This document shows positions 50,601 through 62,300 of a stretch of 64,000 bases of DNA, in pieces (the stretch's first letter is position 1; each line of letters starts with the position of its first letter). Location: assembly GCA_028671895.1 (NCBI GenBank), contig CM053809.1, forward strand, positions 37,795,501-37,859,500. The letters run 5' to 3'. The translations under genes and the position numbers were made by a program. Origin of the DNA: Oenanthe sinensis. Taxonomy: Eukaryota > Streptophyta > Magnoliopsida > Apiales > Apiaceae. A model generated the notes under the pieces. That model saw only the letters and a list, made by a program, of their open reading frames with translations, ran no database searches and was not told the origin of the DNA.

Positions 50601-53600
50601 TAGCAGCATCGCATTCATCATCTCCTTTAGAGTGCGATTCTTCCTCTCAGCCACTCCATTTGACTGAAGAAAATATGGTGCAGTGACCTCATGGATTATA
50701 CCATGTTGTGAACAGAATTCCCCAAAAGGTTCAACATATTCACCTCCACGATCACTACGTATCCTTTTAATTTTCTCTGTTTGTTGTTTCTCAACTTCTT
50801 CCTTATAGATTTTAAATTTATCTATAACTTCATCTTTGCTTTTGAGCAAATATACATAGCAGTATTTTGTACAATCATCTACGAATGTAATAAAATACTT
50901 GTTACCTCCTCGAGTTGGAGCGAATTTTAAATCACATATATCGCTATGTATTAAGTCTAGCACTTTGGTGTTTCTTTTCACACGTTTAAATGATGATCTC
51001 GTTAATTTTGCCTCAACACAAGTTTCACACTTATGTTTTGAATCGATGTTCAATTTTGGTATGTATTCTTTTACACTTAATCGTCGTATAGTGTCATAAT
51101 TCATATGTCCTAATCTAGCATGCCATAAATTAGGAGACTGAAGCAAGTAAGCTGAAGAATTCTTCAATTCATTTTCGACTTTAACAGACATTACATTGAG
51201 CTTAAAAAGCCCATCACAAACGTAGCCCTTTCCTACAAACATACCACTCTTAGACAAAATAACTTTATCTGACTCTATTACAATACGAAAACCATGCTTA
51301 TTCAACAAGGCACCAGAATATCAGACACATGAAGTACGTTTTTCAAACTCAGATTCTTTCCAGAGGTCATCTTCAGAATCACCGTGTCTTCCCCTGTAAT
51401 TTTGGAAGTCGCAGAATTTCCCATATAAAGCTTCTCACCAGCATTAGAAGCTTTGAGGCTAGAGAAAATCGCCTTATCAAAATAAATATGCCTAGTAGCT
51501 CCAGTATCAATCCACCATTTCCTTGGATTAGAGCCAACTAGATATACTTCAGAGATCGTAGCACAGAGGTCTATATCGGACATCTCCTTGGAGATATCAT
51601 TCACCATATTTGCTTCTTTCTTTTTGTTGGGCTTCTTGCAATCAGAAGACCTATGACCCACTTTGTCACAGTTGTAGCACTTTCCTTGAAACTTCGAAGG
51701 CTTCGAAATTCCTCCTTTGGGTGCTAGCTTTGTTCCTTTACCAGAACTGTTCTTCTTGAACTTGGAGCTTTGAGCATGCTCCACCACATTTGCCTTTTCA
51801 GTGGCAACATTAGATTTCTTTTCAGATCCTCTGTTGTCTTCCTCGATACAAAGTCTAACAATCAGATCCTCCATAGACATCTTCTTTCGCTTGTGCTTTA
51901 AGTAGTTCTTGAATTCTTTCCAGCCAGGCGACAATTTTTCAATCACAGCAGCAACTTGGAAAGACTCACTTACGACCATTCGTTCAGCATGAATGTCGTA
52001 GATGATTACCTGCAGCTCTTGCACCTGACTGACCACAGTCTTGGAATCCGTCATCTTATAGTCAAGAAAACTGCCAACAATTCACTTTTTAGCACCAGCA
52101 TCTTCGGTTTTATACTTATGTTCAAGAGATTCCTATAAGTCCTTTGCTGTTGACTTTGTGCAATACACGTTATCCAACGTGTTAGCCAATCTATTTAGCA
52201 CATAATTCCGACAAATATAATCAGAGTGTTTCCATGCATCAGCAGCATATACAGTCTGTATATCACTCTCAGTAGTGAGCATGAGTGTCTCCTCTTTTAA
52301 GAAGCGAGACATATTCAGTGCGGTCAGGTAGAACAGCATCTTCTGCTGCCAGCGTTTGAAGTTCATTCCACTGAACTTCTTAGGTTTCTCAAGATGTGCA
52401 GCGGGCACAGGTTGTGCAGCGGGCATAACAGGCTGAGTAGCCACCCTTTGCATCGTTGTTTGCATGTATCCAACTTGGTTCTGCCCAAACGGAACACTAA
52501 ACTGTCCAACAGTTATGTGCCCAGCAGGTGTTTGGCCTATCGACTCTTGTCCAACAACCGTATTATCCCCATCAGACAACACTGTCTGTGCGTTGGGGCT
52601 TGGTGTTGACTGGTTACCCCCATCAGACAACAATGTCTGTGTGTTGGGGTCAACCACTGAGTTTCTGTTAACATTCACAGTATTGTCAGCCATTAATCTG
52701 TCACCGAAACAAAAAGCACGTATGTGTTAATCACAGATAGAAAATAATAATAGCTTTAAGATTGTGAAACAATCTACCAAAAACACAATAATAAATCATG
52801 AGTGATTGTGTGTGCAAACAACATAGTAGTGTATGACAACAAGTAAACTGTTAAAGAGAAGCGATAAGAAACAGAGGATGTCTCGAGTCTAGTGCGGAAC
52901 TGTCTCCTTAAAGCTATTTCGACTCTCACCGTATGTATGAGTCGATAGCCTCCCAGGATAAAACGAGAACACGATGATGTCACGAAGAACAACACCTTCA
53001 GCGAGCTTGAACAGAGCAAGAAAACTATCACAGACGGCTGTGTTTAGGGTTTATGGCAGAAGATAGACTTGTAAACCTAAGACCGAATTTGATGAATATA
53101 TAAACTGAGAAAACTTGGGCGCTACACAATTTCCTAAATTACCACGCGTTAATTAATAAAGGAAATCGGTTGTCAAAATCAATTCGTAATCAATTTTGAA
53201 TTAATAATAATACTTATTATTAAAACAAAATAACGAATTATTATATTGAGCTAAAGCAAACATGACAGTAACTTTCCTGACAGGTTTGTAATGCTGACAG
53301 CAACTTTGATTTCAGTAAAACTTTGCTGTATTCGTGTCCGTAGGTCGCCCACGCGGAAAGCCCGAAGGCAGGCTTGCGAAGCCACGAATTTGCCCTCGCA
53401 CCCCCGTGCGCGCACGTGGGTGGTGGAGCAATATCATACTAACACATCTTAAACACTACATAAGTGTTCTACCATATAAAGTCATGGAAAACTCTTTTTC
53501 AATTCAATGCGGGATTCAGGTTCTTATTTCCAGATTTCCACTTTCAAGGTACCAACTTTGGATAATCATATCTTATCCATTCCTTGATCATTTTGAATAC

Positions 53601-54164
53601 TTAAATATGCGTTGGAAAGCTCTCTCGAAGAAGAACATACTCCAATCATAACTTGTTGCGCGCACGCACCCAAGAAGCATTCAAACTTAGGCTCAAAATG
53701 ACTTGATAATGTGGGGCTTCTGCCCACATTTTCCAACAATAAATTAGCTTAGTAGTAACACAAAACGATCCCCCACATTCAATAATCTCAAACAAAAAAA
53801 GTAAAAATAGAAAAGTATATATAGTATTAGTAGGAAATAATAATTAAGTGAAGACCTGGATGTGATCGATAAGAGAACGAGCAGAATTAAGTGAAATGCC
53901 ACGCTCAGCAGAAGGCCCGCCACAAATAACACCAACTCTCAGTAGTCTTTTTGTCGTTTCTTGTTCAACAACAATTCGATCATCGACTAGCTCAACGCTG
54001 GCTCGAGTGACTTGATGAGCTCTGTGACGAGCCTTGGAAACTGAGGGGATGCTGAATTGGCGAGGTGATAAGTATTGGCGAGAGGACAAAGATGTCTCCG
54101 GCGAGAGTCTGCGGCGGAGAGCGGCGGTGGAGAGGTGGTGATGGAGATGAAAACAACTGGACAT
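35640..54164 (-). CDS. DDL: Double-domain D-alanine-D-alanine ligase family protein, plastid type, 24 exons
   Basis: Bacterial Ddl joins two D-Ala for peptidoglycan; the plant protein is a fusion of two Ddl-like ATP-grasp units and is linked to plastid peptidoglycan and division in moss. I placed 24 exons, all GT-AG and in frame (947 residues; relatives about 940). Minus-strand exons: 54164-53856, 46851-46780, 46531-46488, 46410-46299, 46207-46136, 45860-45798, 44969-44892, 44808-44716, 44294-44175, 44038-43952, 43501-43292, 43202-43155, 42266-42009, 41339-41245, 39972-39728, 39128-39060, 38974-38910, 38083-37914, 37835-37757, 37540-37285, 36993-36948, 36642-36534, 35999-35937, 35720-35640. 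A Ser/Arg/His-rich N-terminus suggests a plastid transit peptide. Unit 1 starts GVICGGPSAERGISL, unit 2 FVIFGGNTSERQVSL; both keep HGxxGEDG and a KPxxxGxSxGV ATP loop. Unit 2 keeps the metal motif EVNTVPGMT; unit 1 has DINLISGME. Intron 1 holds a Copia element. An upstream in-frame ATG at 54257 is less likely. Confidence 0.92.
42267..43154. other. Large intron of the ligase gene
   Basis: This 888-bp intron separates the exon ending unit 1 (ISGMEQTSFLFQQASK) from the exon that opens unit 2. A 128-codon open stretch on the plus strand (42484-42870) matches nothing I know. The part around 42.4-42.9 kb may be an old insertion, but no repeat ends were found. Confidence 0.45.
45096..45113 (+). repeat. 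Poly-G tract in a ligase intron
   Basis: Eighteen G in a row on the plus strand, so a C-run in the transcript, inside the intron between the exons at 45860-45798 and 44969-44892. Confidence 0.93.
46885..47918 (-). repeat. 3' LTR of the intronic Copia element
   Basis: Direct-repeat partner of 52764-53738. Compared with that copy it lacks about 32 bp (the GTATGTATGAGTCGATAGCC stretch) and has extra sequence at about 47355-47510, so the two have diverged by indels as well as substitutions. Confidence 0.9.
48537..52693 (-). pseudogene. Copia gag-pol of the intronic element, broken
   Basis: Reading the minus strand from 52693 (MADNTVNVNRNS), gag has an N-terminal region with a repeated T-x-L-S-D-G-x-N motif, then the KFSGMNFKRWQQKMLFYL core. 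A stop at about 52130 and another soon after interrupt gag. The zinc knuckle CYNCDKVGHRSSDC and the protease motif WWIDTGATRH lie between 51.7 and 51.5 kb. Integrase (WHARLGHMNYDT, then an H-S-D...D-D catalytic core) covers 51308-50583. Reverse transcriptase covers 49970-49320 with a YVDD motif, and RNase H 48968-48537 ends in the usual DPLTKGL segment. At least five frame breaks or stops separate these blocks, so no functional polyprotein is expected. Confidence 0.9.
52764..53738 (-). repeat. 5' LTR of the intronic Copia element
   Basis: Direct-repeat partner of 46885-47918. In the element's direction it would drive transcription towards exon 2 of the ligase gene. Confidence 0.9.
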
Positions 54165-54167
54165 TTT

Positions 54168-54188
54168 GAGAGAGAGAGAGAGAGAGAG
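54168..54188 (+). repeat. GA microsatellite in the ligase 5' leader
   Basis: About ten GA units lie just upstream of the chosen ligase start codon. Read on the gene's strand this is a TC-rich leader, common in plant 5' UTRs. Confidence 0.9.
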
Positions 54189-57100
54189 GAGATTCGATGG
54201 GTGAAGTTTGTCAAAGTAGTAGTGAGCGAGTGGGAGTGATGATATAGATACATACACTGTGAGTAGATTTTTTTTAAAAATGGTGGTGAGTTAGTGTCAA
54301 GACGGCAGTTTATACTAGTAATATGCGCAAGTCATCTGTGTTGTCTTGACATTAAGCAAGGGGGTCCCGCTCAGATTTATAATCACCCATATTTGTATTA
54401 GTTTCAACTAATCCTATCTTTTTCCTAATCTCATATGTTTGGTGTTTTTAATACTAATAATTTACAAGTTAGGAGGCTGTTATGTTTTTAGCACTTGTGT
54501 TTGGCATTGTGCAATGCATTCCTTGTTTTAAGCACTGCATTCGTTTCCAAAGCTTTACTGCTTGCTCAACACTGAATCAGTGTATCGAGTTAGTGTTGTA
54601 TCTCGCTATTCTTAAAAATGTGGTCATAGTCATAATTTTCATAAAGATGAAACTATCATTCCACAACTTTGTTGATGAGGATCAATTCTACACTTATTTC
54701 ATTCATCATCTCAGAGAACCACCTACTTTTTTAAAACATAATTAACTCTTAAGATCTTAAAATTCAGCTACATAATGAAAACTCCAAATTAACCACTCAG
54801 ATTTTAGCCTTTTGGCATTTATGCACAAACCACCTTACTTTTAATTATTTCTCAGGTATTTCAATCATATGTTTTTTTGTAGCGCAGGCAGGCGAGTGAC
54901 AGTAAATTCTCAGGCGGTGGATTGTATCAGTATATCTTACAAAGTATGGTGTTTAAAATTTTGATAAAATCTTAAACGTATTCAGACATTATAAAGTGAT
55001 GCTGATACGCTAACCCTTCTAATCATTAAAATGTTACAATATATGTATATATTTTCTCTGTTTTCTTTCAAGCCTGACAAAGAATTAGTTCCAGTTCAAG
55101 TTAATATACATCTTTATTACGTACGATCGATCTGCATGAGCCCAGCAGAATGCCAGTCCAGTCTCTCAAACTAATTTTTATTCAAGTTTTGGAACGGCCC
55201 AATTCGTTGCAGTGTACTTTTTCTGAAACTCTGCATCTATTTATTATTATTTTTTTGCTAATATATGATATTTAAAAGAATTGGTAAAAATTCTACTTGA
55301 ACCACCAAGACTCAACAAGATTTTACATCAACTCGCGTATAGAATTAAAATCAACAATGATTTTTAAAATTCACAAATTATTTTTAGTCCGATAAAATCT
55401 TTTTAAATTTGACTCTTAAAAATACTCTAAATGTGCCAGGCTTCTAATTAGCAAAGTTAAATGCTAGTTAGAGGGTTAATGGGTGTGAACATGAAATGGA
55501 TTGATGAGATTTTGATTTGATTGTATGGTACAATTGTGACTATACCAGTTGCCGGGCATTGGTGACATATTCATTGCTCCAGTTCAATCAAAGCTAGCTT
55601 GACCTTTTTTAAGGAATGAAAGACGTTTAATGGGGCTCTCGAAATTAACCAGGTTTTGATGATTTTTCATCAAACATCACATATATGAAGATATGCTTTT
55701 AAACCAGGCAGGGTAGGTTAGATTCTGAAACTAGACTAATTACAGATGGACTTGCACTACTTTGGTGGGGGCGCCAATTTTATTCCAAACCATACCATAA
55801 AGTAATTCGATATATAGTGCGTATATATAATGTATATTAAGCAAAAAAGAAATACAAAATCAATTAACTTCATCTCAGTTTACCCCAATACTACGATCAC
55901 TTTAATTTATGTAACATATACAGTAATATTGATCTCGATTAATTAATTCTTTAATAATATTCTATCCTACGTAAGTTATGAATTGAGCTATCGAGGTTAC
56001 ACTAGCATCCACGATGCTAGTGTATCGAGACATATCTATCACATCTGAATTTCAAGATCTTATAAATAATTTCACTAGAATTTTTAAGTAGTGTAATATA
56101 GCATGTATATCATTCACGTATTTAATATAAATACTCTCAAATAATTAATCATCATGGATTATTTAATTCATCCTAAACTTGAGTTTTTATGACATAATTA
56201 TTAGATGGTTGAGAATTTGAGACAGTAATGGAACTGTAGCAGTCATTCACGGCCGGTAATCTGGGTGTGTGACCGGCCTGTTAAGACATCAGTCATTTAC
56301 GAAATGATTAAAAACGACAGATGAATGATTATGTCCATTTGTCCGTTTATTTTATTATATAAGTTATTTTTAAATTAAAAAATATATACTGTAAATTATT
56401 TAGCCATGTGTCATATAATATACGGCAGCAACGTGGAGATACAGTAGTATGTTGCATGCATATAGGCATAATTACAAAACCATCTCTTTCCATACACCGT
56501 ATGATCATATGGAACATGCAGGTCTTTCACTGACACTTGAGCACTGTTGATTCATGCATTAATTATGGCTCGACCAAATTATGAGCATATATGAAACATG
56601 TGTGGTCACTAGCTAACGTAAACTGTTAGCAGATCCAGGCCAGTGCCGACGTTAAAGCTTATCCATTTTTCGTATCTGCGCACAAATTATGACTACTCAA
56701 GATCACAAAAAACAGTAGGTATGGACATGAGTGGACATGCATGCAATATAAATACTATATATAGGTCATGCCAGGTAAAGTGAGAGCAAGAAAATAATTT
56801 ACAGAGATTATGCGAATCACTTCTACCTAGCTAGCTAACTTTTAGTTGATTTACACAAGAATAACAATCATGCCTCAAATCACCTCTTGAGTTAATTATT
56901 TATATATGCAACTTGTCGCAACTTTAAAGGGTGATTAGTGACTAAATAGCTTAATCACAAGGTACCTAGTCAAATATTATTCTCCATTGAGAACAATATA
57001 TATGAATTTTAATGACCGCAGGGTAACGCCATTGTGACGAATGCGTGCATACATGCAGTAGTCTACGATAATATATTAAAATGTATATCTGCTTTTAGAG

Positions 57101-57747
57101 AATTATCAAACTTGGTACTGCACACACTCAACCAGATACACGTCATATAAACTTCTAGAAAGCACAGTGACTACTCTACTCTGGTCGACATAATTATGTT
57201 TTGGTATATAGGGTTATAAAAATTGGAAAAACTTCTAGTCGAATGTTAAAAATGAGTACTCAGATTTCACCAACACAATTCAAGTGAAACCAAGTTCCGA
57301 TTTTTACAACCTTAAAATAAACTGAATATTGTAAAAGTATTCTAATTATGCTAAGGGTCATCAGGGATATACCTCTTTCCGGTTCTTAGACCACCTCCAA
57401 CGAGAAGTCAATTTATGTCTCGGATCACTCAAAGTGGCATGCATAGTTGTTTTTCATCTAATAAAACATTGGAGCATTGATAAAAAAAAAAAGGGTCACG
57501 CCCTTTTTGGTGACCACGGCCGTTTGCTAGCTTTTTCTATATTTCTTATTATATCTTTTACTGAAGTGATCAGACTATTGTACATGTTTTACATGCATGC
57601 TACCGAAATATGAGTAATGTTCAATTGTAACGTTCATATTTTGTGACATATATGTTAATAACGGTAGTATTTTTACTCATATATATACATAACTTTCACA
57701 CTCTTATTATTCATACTCCTCACTTCTAAAAAAAATTAGATTAAAAT
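54189..57747. other. Intergenic DNA without recognised genes
   Basis: The first part should hold the promoter of the ligase gene, which points left. An 87-codon open stretch at 54482-54745 is rich in hydrophobic residues but matches nothing known. A hairpin, ACACTAGCATC-CAC-GATGCTAGTGT, lies at 55999-56023. No other structure was recognised. Confidence 0.5.
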
Positions 57748-59395
57748 ATGAATCCAAATAACCCTTATCCTACAAGTTCTCAAAATCCAAATCCTCAATT
57801 TCCATATCCAAATTCCTATTTTCCGAACACACAAAATTTTAATTTTAATTCTCAAACTCCGAATTCTCAATATCAATTTTCACATTCTCAAAATTCTCAA
57901 TTTCCATTTTCGTATCCTCAAAATTCTTCACTGTTTTTTTCACTCATATAACTATCTGGTTTAGTTCATCAACCGATACGATAAAGAATCAAAGTTATTT
58001 AAACGTTTCAAAAATTATTCTATGTACCAATTCTTACATCCGTATGCTTTAGAATAAACTTGTACAGTTTGGTAGAAGGGGAATATATAGATATATCTCG
58101 TCAGTGGCATATTTCTATGCGGGTCTTACCGAGACAATAATAATTGCTTATTAATGCCATGTGGGGGAAATCAGAGATATTTTGTTCCACCACAAAACAT
58201 TTTTTTTTATTTCCATGTCTTCCAATTATTTTATCGCCTACCTTAATTTCACGTTTATTTAATCATCAAGGACTCTCAAGCACATGAATATATTATTATT
58301 CAAGAATAAGCCACTAGCCACTAAAAAATCACGAGGAATCGAAGAATTGGTGCAAATACATTCTGTGCTTTTAACCCAACAATTTCATTCTTTTAACTAA
58401 TTGAGGAAGGATTTGCAATCTTATTTCCGACAGGGACAATTAACAATTGAGGTAGGTTATGTAGGAAGACAACTTTCTCCATTATTCACATTTCATTTGA
58501 TGGCCACATTTTATTCCATTAATAATGATTTTTCTTTAGAGTTCGGTTAGTTAAGGGAACCCACCGGAGCCGTAGCGAAAGCGAGTCTTTGAAAGGCTAC
58601 ATCTATAGGGTATGTATTTCAATTTTAATTTACTCCATTTTCAAATCCACAATTTGAAACCCAACAGTCACCTACTCAAGATTCTCCGCATTCACAAGTG
58701 TGTGCCTTTAATAACACAAATTTTATCGAACATAATGATGATTACGAGGAAACCGAAGATGTTTGAGAAATTACTGGGCAATGGAAGTGGGTTGAATACA
58801 AACTCTTAATAAGTGTATGGTTGAATGTATCAATTGACCCACTGGTCGATACAGATAAAAAACTGAAGCATTTTGGGATCAAATTCAGCAATATTGTGAA
58901 GAAGATAATACTGGTGTCATCAAAAGAAGAGTTGCGGCTATAAGAAAAAGGTGACAACGGATAAACGAAGGTGCTCAGAAATATGCAGCGTTTTTTGAAA
59001 AGGCCCAAAAACAAGTCGGAAGCGGTTCAAACTTGAGCAACATAATTAAATATAACTCATTCACTTCATACAGATACATACAAGAAGAAATCTAATTTTG
59101 AAAGACATTATTTTGAGTTTAGTAGACAGTCCAAGTGGAAAACTCCTTCAACTACTGAAAGTTCGAAAATAACTAAATTAAGCAATTTTGGAGCTTACTC
59201 ATCATCAGGAAATAACGATACACCAACAAGTGAGAATTTTGTTGAATATATGGTTCGTCCTATGGGAGTGAAAGCAGCTAAAAGAAAGGGAAAGGGAAGG
59301 CAAGAACGGTAGAAACAGTTGATGAGTACGAAGAATTACGAACTAGTACATACAGAAAGTTGAACCTAATGGAAACATTACATGACACTAAATAA
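57748..59395 (+). pseudogene. PIF/Harbinger-type ORF1 (Myb/trihelix-like) remnant
   Basis: The first part (57748-57951) encodes an Asn/Pro/Gln/Ser-rich N-terminus (MNPNNPYPTSSQNPN). The reading is broken by about 650 bp of unrelated DNA and resumes near 58620 with the same style of sequence, then a WKWVEYKLLISVWLNVSIDP segment, an FWDQIQQYCEE motif, and an IKRRVAAIRKR...RINEGAQKYAAFFEKA helix region. This order is typical of ORF1 proteins of plant PIF/Harbinger transposons and of their domesticated relatives, often labelled NAM-associated or GST-T3-like. A stop sits before the Myb-like part, another replaces a conserved Trp, and a frame change occurs near 58855. The tail ends with KRKGKG and a YRKLNLMETL helix. 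No transposase gene was found beside it. Confidence 0.72.
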
Positions 59396-62300
59396 AAAGA
59401 TATTGAGACTTGACAAACAGAGACTGAGACAAAGCAAACTCAAATGGATTGAGCCAGTTTGATACTTTGATTTGACAAATACGACCTATTAAGACCTACT
59501 ATGCAATTACCCCACTTATTACATTATCAAATTGATATGTGATATTACATGATATACTTGAATATTGTGAAATATACGGATTAAATTAAATTGATGCGGA
59601 ATGTTACATAATACACTTAGAATATTTTGAAATACACGAATAGAATTGTGTAGAAAAAACGTTGGTCGATCTGCATATACATACAAATTTCCAAGAAATT
59701 GTTGGCAGACCTATAAAATCCAAAATTATTAATGATGAATAATGTAGGAAAAGTTTAGACTATAGTTGCACTCAACAAAAATCCTCCAACAGGAATCAGT
59801 TCCATCTAAATCAACTTTTAGCAATGGAAGACAAATCAAGTCCAATATGGCCGTGATTAGTTAAATTAAACTTTAGTATGCACGATGGGGGGTATGTATG
59901 AATTGATATGAGTGAACGTCCCACCTAGCTATTTTTAGTTTTCTACTTACATCACATCAATAACACAACAGCACTAGAATTGATTATTGTTAGTGTGCTT
60001 TTAAGTGATTTGTCCATTATACTAAATTTTCTCCAATGCCCAACTTACCTACTTCCATGTCGTCTCTTAACCATTTTCCTTAAGTCTACGGGCACCACCT
60101 CGATCATTAACCACTAATCTCATATAATTATTCTCATCTATGTTAAAAGGTGTCATCTAATTAAGTCGATGATCATAGTTAAGTAGTTTCAGGAATTTAG
60201 AATTTCTAGGACTAGTAGTCCGATATTTTCAATTAAATCTTACTTCCTATACTTTGTATACCAAATATCAGGTTCATAGCTAAATAGGATGTTATAATCT
60301 ACGATTCTAGCAAGTTCATCCAGTAACACAACACTCTTACATATTAGTGATTCAATATTTATTCTTGTAATTGCATTTAAGCATTTCATTTGGATTTTGT
60401 GATGTCAAGCATAGTTAAGGAATTGACATCTCTAGCTTACCTGTAAAGATTATCCTATGATATAAAATTTCAAAATGTGGTGATTATTATTATTATTAGA
60501 TGTGATCATTGATTTACTTTACAGTTCTACTTCCATCTCTATCCGTGGAAAAGAAAACCAGGTGTGTGTGTGTGTATATTAGCATCAAAGGGTAAGCAAG
60601 CATTAAGATCAAGGTTTATAAACTATTGCAAATGGTGCTATAAACTTGTCAAGCATTATGAATGTTTATATATGTGTCTATGACTCTGCTTTTTTTTATG
60701 TCTGAAAGAGGGAGTAGTTTTAAATAACTCAATTAAGCAAGGGTGACATATGACGAGTGAAAAAGAGGCTAGTTTTAAATGACTCATTATAAGCGATTGT
60801 TGCTAATGGCCAGTAACCGTTATGCGGGTAGGTCACACGAGGATCCATTTTCCTACTTCTAGTACATAGAATTTATGAAATGGTTAATTTAGTCACACCG
60901 GTCTATAAAATATACAAAAACCATAAACCTCAACTCAACGGCATCTTTACTTCTGAGTTGAGTAGATCTTGTATATCTCACCACTTCAACGACCATACTT
61001 TCCAATAGGGCTCTCTGAGCCTACTAGTTATGTTTGACTTGATTTTTAGTCATATGCTAAACTTAAAAATTTCTAAAAGATATGCAATTTTGATGTAATC
61101 TGTATTCAACTTTCAAAGAGTTGTAAAATTTTCTTTATTGCCGAATTATCATTCTCCTGCAATAACAAATATTCAAACTATTATAGGTGTCAACATTTTG
61201 TGGCAATTCCAGTTCTTTAAACTTGAGAAATGAATCAACTTAAATTTAACGCCGTTACATGCCAAATCTTTAATTAAGTGGTGATACTTGTGGTTAGATA
61301 AGATACAATGAACATTAGAGAATCCATAGTAATGATTTATATGAATGACAATATGTTTTACAGAATGCATATATAATTCTCGAATTTGTGGATGAAGATC
61401 CTGGTAGAGTACAACACTAAAAAGTGCATATACAATTATTTAAACCCCATTACCTTTTCTCCTGCCTGGACCATACATTGTTGTAGAGTAGAAAATAGTT
61501 GGCATTGTTTCTTATAGGCTCTTGTAGATTTTCACAATCCTTTTGAGGAGAATATGGATGTCTACTCCACAAATTTACATAAAGAATGCCCATCTCTCTT
61601 TTATCTCTTTCTTTCTCTCTATCCCACAAAGGGATCAAGCTGCCAAGCGAAAAAGATAAAAAAAACAAGGAAACAATAGTTAATCTGTTCCACCAAGTTG
61701 AGTACTAGTGAAAATAATTGACCTGGTATACTATAGTTGGCTGATTAACTTTAACTGAAGAGTATAGTAATATATGTGAAAGGACATGCATGAACAATAA
61801 CAGGACTCTGTAATTTTCTTATGGAAGTAATGCTAGACCTATTTCACATTTGACAGCTATTTCTCATTGGATTCATCCAAAGAAAACATTAAAGCTAAAG
61901 TGTGAACTCCAAGCTAGATGAATATCACCTACAGGATACAGCGCTTAAGTTTTAAACAGGGCAATTTCTCTCTGTCGATTAAAGAGTAGAGGCTAAGTTA
62001 TTTATAGCATGCAGGACATTAAAAGTTAATTAGATCAGTCAAGTCTTGTTAATTTTGTGCAACCAGCTGGCTAGAGATGCTACATGGGAAGTCAAATCTC
62101 AACAAAGCAATTGGCACTTTTTCTGTATAAATGAGAATTCTTGAACATTCTTCCAAGCTGATGAACTATATATCTTTTGGAAACCGTATTGACTTACTAA
62201 CAGAGTTCCAACATCTTTTTAGATGATTTAGGGTTAAACTTAGCTATTTTTATAGTTTGGTATCATCTTCTTCCTGTAAGCAAGCATTTTCTAACACAAA

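Larger units (their letters stand above)
46885..53738 (-). mobile_element. Complete Ty1/Copia element in intron 1 of the ligase gene
   Basis: The element reads on the minus strand, the same direction as its host gene. The 5' LTR is at the right (53738-52764, 975 bp) and the 3' LTR at the left (47918-46885, 1034 bp). Both run TGTTGG...TTCACA in the element's direction. An exact 5-bp duplication, ATAAA, lies at 46880-46884 and 53739-53743. A purine run (GTGGGGAAT) precedes the 3' LTR. The expected tRNA-Met primer site next to the 5' LTR was not recognised; the sequence there is ATCTTAAAGCTATTATT. The left end lies 33 bp upstream of the acceptor of exon 2. The internal region encodes a broken gag-pol. 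Small indels separate the LTRs, so the insertion is fairly young but not brand new. Confidence 0.93.

Noticed and set aside
53987..54253. Alternative frame and upstream Met (54257) at the ligase start
   Set aside because: The upstream extension is translated from the GA microsatellite and leader; the ATG at 54164 gives a normal transit peptide and family length.
54482..54745. An 87-codon hydrophobic open frame upstream of the ligase gene
   Set aside because: The composition is what T-rich DNA gives by chance; no family match, no clear promoter and no conserved motif.
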